Assembly: GCA_023140595.1 (NCBI GenBank)
Contig: JAGLLI010000107.1
Coordinates: 1 to 15,621, forward strand
Length of the DNA stretch: 15,621 nucleotides
Source: Candidatus Parcubacteria bacterium
Lineage (GTDB): Bacteria > Patescibacteriota > Patescibacteriia > Patescibacteriales > UBA12075
Direction: 5' to 3'
A model generated the notes under the pieces. The model was not told the DNA's origin, ran no database searches, and saw only the letters and a list, made by a program, of their open reading frames with translations. Numbering within the stretch: position 1 is the first letter of the stretch; each line of letters starts with the position of its first letter. This document shows positions 5,932-13,426 of the stretch, in pieces. The translations under genes were made by a program, and so were the position numbers.

Positions 5932-6783
5932 TTAACGATAATAAATACTATCTCCAATCCTAACATCTATATACTCTTTAGTGAAAAAACTTTCTTTTAA
6001 TTTTTCATTTTTTATTATTACTGCCTTATTGATTTGTTTTTCTATCTCTCCATTAGTGTTAAAAAATATTTTGGGACCGTCTAATAATTTAACTTTAACA
6101 GTATTTAATTCTTCATCAATAATAAATTTATTTATTTTAAATTCTTTTTCATAATTTTTGAATTCTTGAAATAATTTTAAAATATAATCAATTTGTTCTT
6201 GTTCTATTTTTGTTCGCTCAATTAAATTTTCAATAATCGGATAATCTTTTTGGCTTATTTCTATAACATTATCAATTTCTGAAATTATTTCGGCTTTGTC
6301 GCTGCAATAATAATACCTATCCCCGCTTTGCAAAATTAAAGCGTATTCTTTCTCATTAAATTCTATTATAATTCTATTTGGTATTTTTTTAATAACATGC
6401 AAATTGTTAAATACATATTTATTTTCAAGCGTATTCTTTAATTTATCTTTATTAAATATAAAAATGTTCCTTTGCGGTATAATCACTAAATATGAATCAT
6501 TAATTTGTTCCCATGCCGCCTCCTTGATTAATTCCGGATTAATTTTATCCCCTCCCCTAACCCCAATTTCTTTAATTGAAAAATAGTTTGAATAAAAAAC
6601 AAACCATATTGCCAGACCGATAAAAAAAATTAAACCAAGTAAAAAAAATTTAGATATTTTTAGAATTTTTGAGCTGTTTGCATAGTATTTTTTCTGTTTT
6701 TTTGATTTTTGAAAAAAAGGATTTGTGTATTTCTTGCGTTGATAAAATTTTTTATTATTTTTATGTGATTTTTTCAGAAACAT
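5932..6783 (-). CDS. ftsQ: FtsQ/DivIB-type cell division protein
   Basis: A 283-residue bitopic protein. A very basic cytoplasmic tail (1-45, rich in Lys) is followed by one transmembrane helix (about 46-65) and a POTRA domain (about 68-143) containing FSIKEIGVRGGDKINPELI and the typical end KKIPNRIIIEFNEKEY. A beta domain follows to about 280. This is the FtsQ/DivIB plan; the protein bridges early and late divisome parts at the septal membrane. The ATG at 6783 gives a sensible tail before the helix. It lies 18 nt after serS on the same strand, so the two are likely co-transcribed. It is not beside the usual dcw genes (murC, ddl, ftsA, ftsZ) on either side, and its downstream neighbour is the dif/xer region. 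Sequence conservation in FtsQ is low, so the call rests on architecture. Confidence 0.87.
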   Translation of the reverse strand: MFLKKSHKNNKKFYQRKKYTNPFFQKSKKQKKYYANSSKILKISKFFLLGLIFFIGLAIWFVFYSNYFSIKEIGVRGGDKINPELIKEAAWEQINDSYLVIIPQRNIFIFNKDKLKNTLENKYVFNNLHVIKKIPNRIIIEFNEKEYALILQSGDRYYYCSDKAEIISEIDNVIEISQKDYPIIENLIERTKIEQEQIDYILKLFQEFKNYEKEFKINKFIIDEELNTVKVKLLDGPKIFFNTNGEIEKQINKAVIIKNEKLKESFFTKEYIDVRIGDSIYYR

Positions 6784-6801
6784 AAGTCTGAATTATTTTT
6801 G

Positions 6802-8121
6802 TTAATTCTTTTTGCTTATTTTTTCAATATTTCCGGGCATATATTTTCTTAATATTTCTGGAATAATAATACTGCCATCGACTTGCTGATAATTTTCCAT
6901 AATGGCAATCATCGGTCTGACAGTCGGCAAAGCGGTATTGTTAAGCATATAAACAAATTTTTTCTTTCCATTTTTGGTTTTGTATTTAACATTTAAACGT
7001 CTGGCTTGCCAATCTAAAAAATTTGAAGCAGAGCCTGTTTCCCCGTAAGCGTTGCGGCTTGGCATCCATGCTTCCAAATCAAACATTTTGTATTTCCCTG
7101 TTCCCATATCTCCTGTGCAGATTTGTAAAACGCGATACGGTAAACCCAAGTCTTGGTGCAATTCTTTTGAAATTTCAACCATTTCTTTGTGCAGTTTATC
7201 TGATTCATTAATATCAGCTTTGGAAATGCAAACTTGTTCAACTTTCATAAATTCATGCACGCGATAAAGCCCTTTTGTGTCTTTTCCGTAAGATCCGATT
7301 TCGCTTCTATAGCACTGGGAAAATCCGCAAATTTTTATTGGCAGTTGATCTTCGTTAAGCGTTTCACCGGCGTAATAAGCCAAAAGCGATGGTTCAGCAG
7401 TACCGACTAAAAATTTATCTTCTTTGTTTTTCTTGCCATTTGCCCCAATTTCCTCATTGGCAATTTTATAAATCTCATCTACTTTTGGATCAAATTTTTT
7501 ACCGGAAAAATAACCGGAACCGAATAACGCGAATTCCCTAACCAATGTTGGCGGAATCATAGGCATAAAACCTTTTTGAATTAATTTTTCCAAAGCAAAC
7601 ATCATCAAGGCCATTTGCAAACTGACTGCCTCATTTTTGACGTAATATCCGCGATAACCGGCTGTTTTTACGCCTCGCTCCAAGTCAAATAAATCCAAAT
7701 TTTTAGCAAGCTCAATATGACCTTTTGGTTCAAAATTAAATTTTGTTGGATTGCCCCATTTAAAAATTTCAACATTTTCCGACTCATCCTTCCCTATTGG
7801 CGTATCTTCAGACGAAATTGTTGGCACTCTAACCATTAAATTTTCATAATCTGTGTTTACTTTAAATAAACTATCTTCAAGCTCGGAAACTTTATTTTTA
7901 AGCTCTTTCCCATCTTTAATTTGCTCATCAGTAGGACGACCGCCCTTAGCCGATTTAGCCAATTCATTGCGCTTAGCGCGCAGTTCATCAATTTTTGTCT
8001 GCAATCCCCTTCTCTCTTCATCAATTTTTAACAACAAATCAATATCAATGTCAATATTTTTATTCTTAGCCGCCTCTTTAATTTTCTCTTTATTTTTTTG
8101 GATGTATTTTATGTTTAGCAT
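6802..8121 (-). CDS. serS: seryl-tRNA synthetase
   Basis: A 439-residue class II synthetase that charges tRNA-Ser and tRNA-Sec-type serine acceptors. The N-terminal antiparallel coiled coil (about 28-98) that grips the long variable arm is clear. The catalytic domain carries the serine-binding TAE loop (241-243), motif 2 around CYRSEIGSYGKDTKGLYRVH (270-289, with R272) and motif 3 VRPMIAIMENYQ (401-412, with R402), ending in the usual segment GSIIIPEILRKYM. The length is normal. The ATG at 8121 begins with the family's typical hydrophobic-basic MLNIKYIQKN. It heads a pair with ftsQ 18 nt downstream. Immediately upstream is a short AAAGTTA repeat cluster. Confidence 0.97.
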   Translation of the reverse strand: MLNIKYIQKNKEKIKEAAKNKNIDIDIDLLLKIDEERRGLQTKIDELRAKRNELAKSAKGGRPTDEQIKDGKELKNKVSELEDSLFKVNTDYENLMVRVPTISSEDTPIGKDESENVEIFKWGNPTKFNFEPKGHIELAKNLDLFDLERGVKTAGYRGYYVKNEAVSLQMALMMFALEKLIQKGFMPMIPPTLVREFALFGSGYFSGKKFDPKVDEIYKIANEEIGANGKKNKEDKFLVGTAEPSLLAYYAGETLNEDQLPIKICGFSQCYRSEIGSYGKDTKGLYRVHEFMKVEQVCISKADINESDKLHKEMVEISKELHQDLGLPYRVLQICTGDMGTGKYKMFDLEAWMPSRNAYGETGSASNFLDWQARRLNVKYKTKNGKKKFVYMLNNTALPTVRPMIAIMENYQQVDGSIIIPEILRKYMPGNIEKISKKN

Positions 8122-8134
8122 ACGAATTTAGCTT

Positions 8135-8163
8135 AAAGTTATAAAGTTAAAAGTGTAAAGTTA
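8135..8163. repeat. short AAAGTTA direct repeats before serS
   Basis: AAAGTTA occurs at 8135-8141, 8143-8149 and 8157-8163, with a degenerate copy between the last two. They lie in the 49-bp gap between serS and the upstream Nudix gene, roughly where a serS promoter would be. They could be a slippage product of AT-rich DNA or binding sites; nothing more is visible. Confidence 0.5.
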
Positions 8164-8170
8164 TTTAATT

Positions 8171-8542
8171 TTATTTAAAATATTTTTTTACCGCAGGGTG
8201 TAATTTTAAAAAACTTATTTCTTTTTTGGTTACCCATTTATACTCTGAATGATCTTCACTGATTTTTATTTTACCGGAAGTAATATTAGGAACAAAATAA
8301 TGAAATAAAAGATTAAATTGTTCATCTTGATAGTGAACAGTTTTAATTTCTTGTCCTGGATTAATATCAAGGTCAGTTTCTTCTTTTGTTTCTCTAATTA
8401 CTGATTCTTCAGGTGTTTCTCCATGATCATGCTTGCCACCGGCAAAATCCCATAAACCAGGATAACTTTTAGAGTGGTCTGCTCTTTTCAAAATAAGAAA
8501 TTTTTCATTTTTTTGAATTACAGCTTTTGATATTTCAATCAT
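8171..8542 (-). CDS. MutT-like Nudix hydrolase
   Basis: A 123-residue single-domain Nudix protein. The Nudix box is at about 35-57: GGKHDHGETPEESV, then IRETKEETDL, with correct Gx5Ex7RE spacing and the metal-binding EE pair. One position is unusual: the late Gly of the consensus is Asp (ETDL). LILKRADHSKSYPGLWDFAGGK before the box resembles MutT/8-oxo-dGTP pyrophosphatases and other NTP clean-up enzymes. The substrate cannot be set from sequence. It is the last gene of a tight minus-strand run with the S66 peptidase (19-nt gap) and the HD protein (20-nt gap). The ATG at 8542 fits the expected first beta strand. Confidence 0.88.
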   Translation of the reverse strand: MIEISKAVIQKNEKFLILKRADHSKSYPGLWDFAGGKHDHGETPEESVIRETKEETDLDINPGQEIKTVHYQDEQFNLLFHYFVPNITSGKIKISEDHSEYKWVTKKEISFLKLHPAVKKYFK

Positions 8543-8561
8543 ATTTTTATAATTTTAAAAT

Positions 8562-9485
8562 TTAACAATTCAAAAAATTATCCAGTATCTCAATCGTTTT
8601 ATTTGTCGCGTCAAGTTTAATTTTCGCGCCGATTGGTAAAAATGCGTGTGGTTGATAATGTCCGAATTCATTTATTTTTAAAATAGGAAAATTATATTCA
8701 CTTGTTAAATCTTTTACAATTTTTTCAACTTTAAATTTTTCATCTTCAAATCCAAAATTATTTCCGATAACAATGCCTTTTATTTTAGTAAAAATTCCAA
8801 TTTGTTTTAATTGTGTTAATTTCCAAACAAGCTTAGCCGCGTTTGCTCTATGTGTTTCTATAAATAATATTGAATTAGTAAAATCAGGAAAGTAACCAGT
8901 GCCGGCTAATTTTAGAATTGAAGTTAAATTGCAACCCATTATTTTTCCCTCAGCCATACCCTCGTTTACACATATCCATTCTTCGCTTGGTTCAATTTTT
9001 TTGGAACCTTCAAATAAGCGTTTTTTAAACCATTTTTTTGTGTAATCAAAATCCAACTCTTTATTACTGCCAATTTTTGAATCACAGCAATGAACTGTAA
9101 TTAAACCGGTTTTTTTGTTTAAAACTAATAATAAAATATCAATGTCGCTTTTACCAAGAAATAATTTTGGATTTTTTTTAACAAGGTCATAATCTATTAA
9201 ATCAAGAATTTGATTTGCCGGTTCTCCGCCCTGTAAACACCAAATTGCTTTTATATTATTGTCGGCAAACATTGAATTAATGTCATTTGCGCGTTTAGAT
9301 GGATTTCCGGCACCGACATTATATTTGTCTTTTGCATAAAAATTATCAGAAAGTTTAACTTTAATTTTTTGTTCATTCATATACGAAATAAAATTATCCA
9401 GTTCAAACTTTCTTTCATGGTTAAACGGTTTTGACGGAGCAACAACTCCGATTGTATCGCCTTGTTGTAGTTTATTCGGAAGCAT
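8562..9485 (-). CDS. S66-family LD-carboxypeptidase (LdcA/MccF-like)
   Basis: A 307-residue serine peptidase. LQQGDTIGVVAPS opens the family's N-terminal domain, IWCLQGGEPANQILDLIDYD (81-100) is the conserved Gly-Gly segment, and the unusual Ser-Glu-His triad can be placed at S113 (LGKSDI, usually GYSD), E210 (LFIE) and H276 (FGHYQPHAFLPIG). LdcA enzymes remove the terminal D-Ala from murein tetrapeptides in the cytoplasm during wall recycling; MccF relatives instead cleave microcin C-type compounds. The Lys in GKSD and the Cys pair in VHCCDS differ from typical LdcA, and the substrate strand is less conserved, so an MccF-type detoxifying role is possible. It sits mid-operon between an HD hydrolase and a Nudix protein. 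Confidence 0.9.
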   Translation of the reverse strand: MLPNKLQQGDTIGVVAPSKPFNHERKFELDNFISYMNEQKIKVKLSDNFYAKDKYNVGAGNPSKRANDINSMFADNNIKAIWCLQGGEPANQILDLIDYDLVKKNPKLFLGKSDIDILLLVLNKKTGLITVHCCDSKIGSNKELDFDYTKKWFKKRLFEGSKKIEPSEEWICVNEGMAEGKIMGCNLTSILKLAGTGYFPDFTNSILFIETHRANAAKLVWKLTQLKQIGIFTKIKGIVIGNNFGFEDEKFKVEKIVKDLTSEYNFPILKINEFGHYQPHAFLPIGAKIKLDATNKTIEILDNFLNC

Positions 9486-9505
9486 ATTTTTTTATAAAAT
9501 TAAAA

Positions 9506-10123
9506 TTATATATTTTCAAATTCTCTTTCCCACTCTAAGCCATTCTTTAAATAAGACGCTTTCATTTCTTTTTGTAAGCAAGTATATAAATTTTTAAGCT
9601 CTGGTGTTTCTTTTAAATATGTATTTGCGTAAGTGGCAATATAACTCGCGTAGTATTTTGCCGGTTTGCCTTTTTCAAAAAAAGTCATTAGCCCTTCAAT
9701 CTTGTCAAGACTTGCCACGATTTTTGCTTCTTTGGTTTTTCGTTCAACATATTCTTCCCATAATAATTCAATCTCTCTGCCAATTTTTTTCGGAGCAATT
9801 TTTATAATTTTTTTCATTGCGATTCTTTCTTGCTTTATTTTTTCTTTATCAGAAATATTCTTTTTTATTCTATCCGCGCGCGTTATGTCTTTAGCTATAA
9901 TTTCAACCAAATCATGAATAAGCGCAATTTTAATAGCCTTAAGAATATTTATTTTTATTTTATAAAATTCAGCGTTTAAAACCACCATGATTGCCAATCG
10001 CCAACTATGATCCGCGGAATTATCGCCTTTCATATTTTTAACGCCTAAAAATCTTTTTTCTTCTTTCAATTTATTTAAAAATTTTATAAATTTGTAAAAT
10101 TTAAGATTTTCGTCTTTATACAT
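9506..10123 (-). CDS. HD-domain phosphohydrolase (YfbR/HDDC2-like)
   Basis: A 205-residue HD protein of the HD_3 type. Metal ligands are in place: H39 (SADHSWRLA), H70-D71 with E74 (LIHDLVE) and D140 (ASLDKIEGL). Proteins with this pattern (E. coli YfbR, human HDDC2) are 5'-deoxyribonucleotidases acting on dNMPs, which would suit a nucleotide-balance role next to two Nudix-type or wall-recycling genes. The C-terminal part (about 145-205) is charged and helical. It is first in a likely three-gene run (HD, S66, Nudix; gaps of 20 and 19 nt). The fold is confident; the nucleotidase reaction is inferred from the family. Confidence 0.85.
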   Translation of the reverse strand: MYKDENLKFYKFIKFLNKLKEEKRFLGVKNMKGDNSADHSWRLAIMVVLNAEFYKIKINILKAIKIALIHDLVEIIAKDITRADRIKKNISDKEKIKQERIAMKKIIKIAPKKIGREIELLWEEYVERKTKEAKIVASLDKIEGLMTFFEKGKPAKYYASYIATYANTYLKETPELKNLYTCLQKEMKASYLKNGLEWEREFENI

Positions 10124-10176
10124 ATTTATTTTAATAATTTTTTATTCCGCATAACATACGTGATGTCTAACAATTT

Positions 10177-10710
10177 TTACATTTTTGAAATCATCATCTT
10201 TTTGTATTCCTCAGAACTCATTATTTTTCTCATATCTGTTATTTTTTCAGTAAATTCAACACCATCTAAATGATCGTACTCGTGCTGTATAACTCTGCTT
10301 AAAAATCCTTCCGCCTTAAGTCTGAATTTGTTGCCAACTCCATCAAAGGCTTCAATTATTATTTTCTCCGGTCTTTTTACTGGAGCGAAAAGCTTAGCGT
10401 AGGCAACACTGCCGCAACCCTCATAAATAATTATCTGTTTTTTTGAAGACCATACAATTTTTGGATTTATATAAATTCTTAATATATCTTTTTCTAAATT
10501 TCGATAAGCTGTTTTTCGCACTTCAGTCACAAATATTCTAAGCTTTTCGCCTATCTGAGAAGCGGCTATTCCAATTAAATCGTGATAACGCACAGAATCA
10601 ATCAAGTTTTTTATAACCCTTTGTGTCTCCTTTGAATTTATATTGGCAACAAATTTGGACTTTTTGCTCAAGATAGGATTTCCTATTTGTATTATTTCTT
10701 TAATTATCAT
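10177..10710 (-). CDS. def: peptide deformylase
   Basis: A 177-residue metalloprotease that removes the formyl group from new polypeptides at the ribosome. All three motifs are present: GIAASQIG (47-54, with Q52), EGCGS (97-101, metal ligand C99) and QHEYDH (142-147, ligands H143 and H147, catalytic E144). The second motif has Gly in place of the usual Leu of EGCLS, as in some type II/III and organellar-like enzymes. The opening IIQIGNPILSKKSKFV is the standard start of the family, so ATG 10710 is right. A TATACT -10-like hexamer lies on the minus strand at 10735-10740, 25 nt upstream, without an obvious -35. A 53-bp gap separates it from the HD gene. Confidence 0.95.
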   Translation of the reverse strand: MIIKEIIQIGNPILSKKSKFVANINSKETQRVIKNLIDSVRYHDLIGIAASQIGEKLRIFVTEVRKTAYRNLEKDILRIYINPKIVWSSKKQIIIYEGCGSVAYAKLFAPVKRPEKIIIEAFDGVGNKFRLKAEGFLSRVIQHEYDHLDGVEFTEKITDMRKIMSSEEYKKMMISKM

Positions 10711-10848
10711 AAGACGTTTTACACAATAAAGGTTAGTATATAAACTTAATAGATATATTATTTTTTTTATCTTTAGGCGGTTATTTTATGGTTATTGATT
10801 TTAAAAAGATTCCCGATCATTTATTAATAATTTCTCTGCGAGGCAAAT

Positions 10849-10925
10849 GTGTGTCGGGAATGACAAAAAGAGGAAGGTGTGTCGGGAATGACAAAAAGAG
10901 GAAGGTGTGTCGGGAATGACAAAAA
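10849..10925. repeat. 28-bp tandem repeat, 2.75 copies, abutting the fic stop codon
   Basis: Two exact 28-bp units (10849-10876, 10877-10904) and a 21-bp partial third (10905-10925) lie head to tail. Each contains TGTCGGGAATGAC followed by AAAAAGAGGAAG. An inverted match ATTCCCGA lies at 10809-10816, so the upstream flank can fold onto any copy (TCGGGAAT at 10854-10861 and equivalents). The array ends 2 bp before the fic stop codon. There are no spacers between units, so this is not CRISPR. The core resembles the dispersed GTCATTCCCG-type repeats seen in many bacterial genomes. Confidence 0.9.
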
Positions 10926-10927
10926 TG

Positions 10928-11704
10928 TTAAACAATCTCCTCCAAACCCTCAACCATCAACTCACTCAATAATTTTACCAGCTTATCAATATCTAAATTT
11001 TCATACCCGTAAATCATGGCTTCAATGTATTCTTGCCGTATTGTAACCGGAACTGAAAAGAGCGGATAATTGTTTTGCAATAGAACAAAATTCATTAAAA
11101 GCCGAGCTGTCCTTTTGTTGCCGTCAAAAAACGGTTGTATTAAAGCGATTGTAAAATGAACAATAATCGCTTTTAAATATATGTCAATTTTTAAGTTATT
11201 AAAATCTGTTAAAAAAATGCTTACTAAATTTTCAATTTCCTGATTTGTTTTTGGCGGCATATAATTTGTTCCGCCTATTTTTACCCGTCCAGTTCTATAT
11301 TGTCCGGGCTTAACTACGGTATCCTTGCCAACCCGTGAATGAATATCTTTAATTAAATTTTCAGTTATTTTAATTTTTTGTTTTTGCAAGGCGCTATTTA
11401 GCGTAAATTCCCATGCTTCTTTTTGATTAAGTATTTCATCTTCTTCCTTGATTGTATGTCCGCCAACTGTAACACCTGATAACAATGTTTCTGTTTCAGC
11501 GTAAGTGTAAGTATTGCCCTCTAACGCTGTGGTGTTATAAACAAAGTCAATTTTTTGCGAAAACGCTAATTTTTTTTGCTCATCTTCACTGAATTTTTGT
11601 TGAAATTTTTTCTGCAATTCTAAAATTTTCTGACTTATTTTTTTGTCAATTTTGTATTTTAATTTTTTTAATATAAAATTTTTATGTTGGATAAGTTCAA
11701 TCAT
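10928..11704 (-). CDS. Fic-domain protein with His-to-Gln change in the catalytic motif
   Basis: A 258-residue protein with the helical Fic fold. Residues 1-55 are a charged helix. T58-x3-E62-G63 (TTALEG) matches the inhibitory helix of class II Fic proteins. The flap region PGQYRTGRVKIGG (133-145) is typical. The core motif, usually H-x-F-x-D/E-G-N-x-x-R, reads QPFFDGNKRTAR (190-201): the invariant His, the general base for AMP transfer, is Gln190 (codon CAA). The rest, including D194, G195, N196 and R198, is intact. Active members attach AMP or a related group to protein Ser, Thr or Tyr. This one may be inactive, do reverse chemistry, or bind nucleotide only. It is 10 nt downstream of lysS and probably co-transcribed. 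A downstream tandem repeat begins right after its stop. Confidence 0.88.
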   Translation of the reverse strand: MIELIQHKNFILKKLKYKIDKKISQKILELQKKFQQKFSEDEQKKLAFSQKIDFVYNTTALEGNTYTYAETETLLSGVTVGGHTIKEEDEILNQKEAWEFTLNSALQKQKIKITENLIKDIHSRVGKDTVVKPGQYRTGRVKIGGTNYMPPKTNQEIENLVSIFLTDFNNLKIDIYLKAIIVHFTIALIQPFFDGNKRTARLLMNFVLLQNNYPLFSVPVTIRQEYIEAMIYGYENLDIDKLVKLLSELMVEGLEEIV

Positions 11705-11714
11705 AATATGACAA

Positions 11715-13229
11715 TTATTTTTTAATAATATTGGCTTTGGAGCTAATTTTAACCTTTCTTTTCGGCTTCACCAACGGAAACAAAGAGACTTCCCTAATCG
11801 GCTTGTCAACTAAAAACGCGAATAGGCGTTCGCCAAAACCGAAACCGCAGGTTGGGGGCATGCCGTATTCCAGCATTTCCACGAATTCCCAATCAGGCAT
11901 CATTGCCTCTTCGTCTCCGGCTTCCAAGAGTTTTTTTTGCTCTTCAAAACGTTCTTTTTGATCAATCGGATTATTAAGTTCGGAATAACCGTTGCCGATT
12001 TCAGCGCCCGCGATTAAAACATGAAATCTTTCGGTTAACTCAGGATTATCTTCTTTTGCTTTCGCAAGAGGCGAAACGATTTTTGGATGATTAACCAAAA
12101 ACGCCGGTCCGGAAATTGATTTTCTGCAATATTTCCATAGAGTATCAATTAATCTTTCTCTGCTACTGCCAGTATACTTAACCTTTAATTCTTTAAGTTT
12201 ATTTTCTATTTCTTTTTTTGTGGCTTTTAAAACATCCATTTCGGTTTGCCTGATAATTTCTTTCCTATAATCTATTTTTGGCCATTTGTCTGATAAATCA
12301 AATTTATGTCCGCGCGCTTCAAATTTATAAGTTCCAAAAACCTCCTTGGCAATTGCTTGATATAGTTCACGAACCAAATTCATTCCGTCTTCATAATTCA
12401 CGTAAGCCCAATAAAATTCCATATTGGTAAACTCTTGTATATGCTCGGGACCTGATCCTTCATTGCGGTAAACACGTCCGATTTCAAAAGTTTTTTCAAA
12501 ACCGGCTGACATTAAACGTTTTTGCCACAACTCCCCTACCGAAATTCTTAAATATACGTTCAAATCAAAATCTTTGTGATATGTTTTAAAAGGGTTTGCC
12601 TCAGCGCCTCCGGTTGTTGTTTCAATTGTGGGCGTTTCAACTTCAAAAAAACCTTTTGTTTTCATAAAATCTCTGGTAACTTCCCAAAATTTTGCTTTTT
12701 TTTTGAACATTTCCCTTAACTCCGGGTTCATTAATAAATCCAAATAGCGCTTTCTGAATTTCTCTTCTTCATTTTTTAAACCATGCCACTTATCAGGCAG
12801 TGGGCGAATTGCCTTGGAAAGCAATTTAAACGATTCAGCTATTATGCTTTGCTCGCCTTTGTGGGTTAAAAAACAAGTTCCGCTTACTTCTAAAAAATCT
12901 CCAATATCAATTAATTTTTTAAAAAGTTTATAGTTATCCGCTCCTACTTCTTTTTTTGAAATCGCTATCTGAATATTTCCGCTTGTGTCTTCAAGGTTGG
13001 CAAAACTCAAATTTCCGTGCGCTCTTTTACTGCGCAGCCGTCCGCACAAAAATACATTTTTTTTGTTTTCTACTAGCACAGAAAAACTTTTAATAGCTTT
13101 AGAAATTTCATGCGTGCGTTTAGACTTGGATGGATACGGATTTAGGCCTATTTTTTCTAATTCATTAATTTTATTTTTTCTTTCCTCTGTTTCACTGATA
13201 GCGCTAACTGGATTATTTGTGTTATTCAT
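11715..13229 (-). CDS. lysS: lysyl-tRNA synthetase, class II
   Basis: A 504-residue class II enzyme that charges tRNA-Lys. Start: ATG at 13229 is chosen; an in-frame TTG at 13262 would add 11 residues (MKRINKYLNFF) not expected for the family. The N-terminal OB-fold anticodon-binding domain spans about 58-145 (VFLCGRLRSKRAHGNLSFANL). The catalytic core shows motif 1 (FMKTKGFFEVETPTI, about 188-202), motif 2 (FEIGRVYRNEG, about 248-258, Arg255) and motif 3 (GFGFGERLFAFL, from about 462, then IREVSLFP). In motif 3 the usual G-I-D-R is G-E-R, a mild variation. The length equals E. coli LysS. The fic gene follows 10 nt downstream. The upstream 254-bp gap contains hairpins and a structured element that may be its leader. 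Confidence 0.96.
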   Translation of the reverse strand: MNNTNNPVSAISETEERKNKINELEKIGLNPYPSKSKRTHEISKAIKSFSVLVENKKNVFLCGRLRSKRAHGNLSFANLEDTSGNIQIAISKKEVGADNYKLFKKLIDIGDFLEVSGTCFLTHKGEQSIIAESFKLLSKAIRPLPDKWHGLKNEEEKFRKRYLDLLMNPELREMFKKKAKFWEVTRDFMKTKGFFEVETPTIETTTGGAEANPFKTYHKDFDLNVYLRISVGELWQKRLMSAGFEKTFEIGRVYRNEGSGPEHIQEFTNMEFYWAYVNYEDGMNLVRELYQAIAKEVFGTYKFEARGHKFDLSDKWPKIDYRKEIIRQTEMDVLKATKKEIENKLKELKVKYTGSSRERLIDTLWKYCRKSISGPAFLVNHPKIVSPLAKAKEDNPELTERFHVLIAGAEIGNGYSELNNPIDQKERFEEQKKLLEAGDEEAMMPDWEFVEMLEYGMPPTCGFGFGERLFAFLVDKPIREVSLFPLVKPKRKVKISSKANIIKK

Positions 13230-13273
13230 AAAAAAATTTAAATATTTATTAATTCTTTTCAATATAAAAATTC

Positions 13274-13288
13274 GGAAAAATATTTTCC
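13274..13288. repeat. small AT-rich hairpin upstream of lysS
   Basis: GGAAAA (13274-13279) and TTTTCC (13283-13288) form a 6-bp stem with a 3-nt loop, 45 bp before the lysS ATG. On the minus strand it is followed by GAATTTTTATA, so it could weakly terminate or pause transcripts entering lysS from upstream. It is too short to be certain. Confidence 0.4.
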
Positions 13289-13326
13289 TTATATCTATAT
13301 ATTAAGCTATTTTTTACTAAAAGTAA

Positions 13327-13423
13327 ACCCCGTAGAAAGGTATCACTTGTAAGTGACATTAAACCACCGACTGCGATAAAATATCACACCTCCGATTTCG
13401 TAAGAAGCTTTTCTTTACGGGGT
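13327..13423. ncRNA. structured intergenic element, candidate small RNA or lysS leader
   Basis: ACCCCGTA (13327-13334) pairs exactly with TACGGGGT (13416-13423), closing an element of about 97 nt. Inside are a TCACTT/AAGTGA hairpin (13343-13356) and a second hairpin around GATA-AAA-TATC (about 13373-13387). That one gains a G-U pair when read as minus-strand RNA (GTGATA-TTT-TATCGC), which favours the lysS-leader orientation. The outer stem extends better as plus-strand RNA, so the strand is unsettled. Two C-rich segments (CCACCGA, CACCTCCGA) flank the inner hairpin. It is more GC-rich than its surroundings, has no plausible ORF and is followed directly by a terminator hairpin. It matches no riboswitch or RNA family that I recognise. 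Confidence 0.45.
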
Positions 13424-13426
13424 CAA

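Noticed and set aside
10788..10919. A 43-codon plus-strand ORF running through the 28-bp tandem repeats
   Set aside because: Its second half is just the repeat read in shifting frames, no family resemblance is visible, and it runs against the strand of all surrounding genes.
10849..10925. Possible CRISPR array, since the unit is 28 bp long
   Set aside because: Units are directly head to tail with no spacers and no cas genes are near.
13230..13262. TTG start of lysS giving 11 more residues
   Set aside because: An ATG at 13229 gives a start and length normal for the family; the extra residues are Asn/Phe/Lys-rich with no LysRS-like features.
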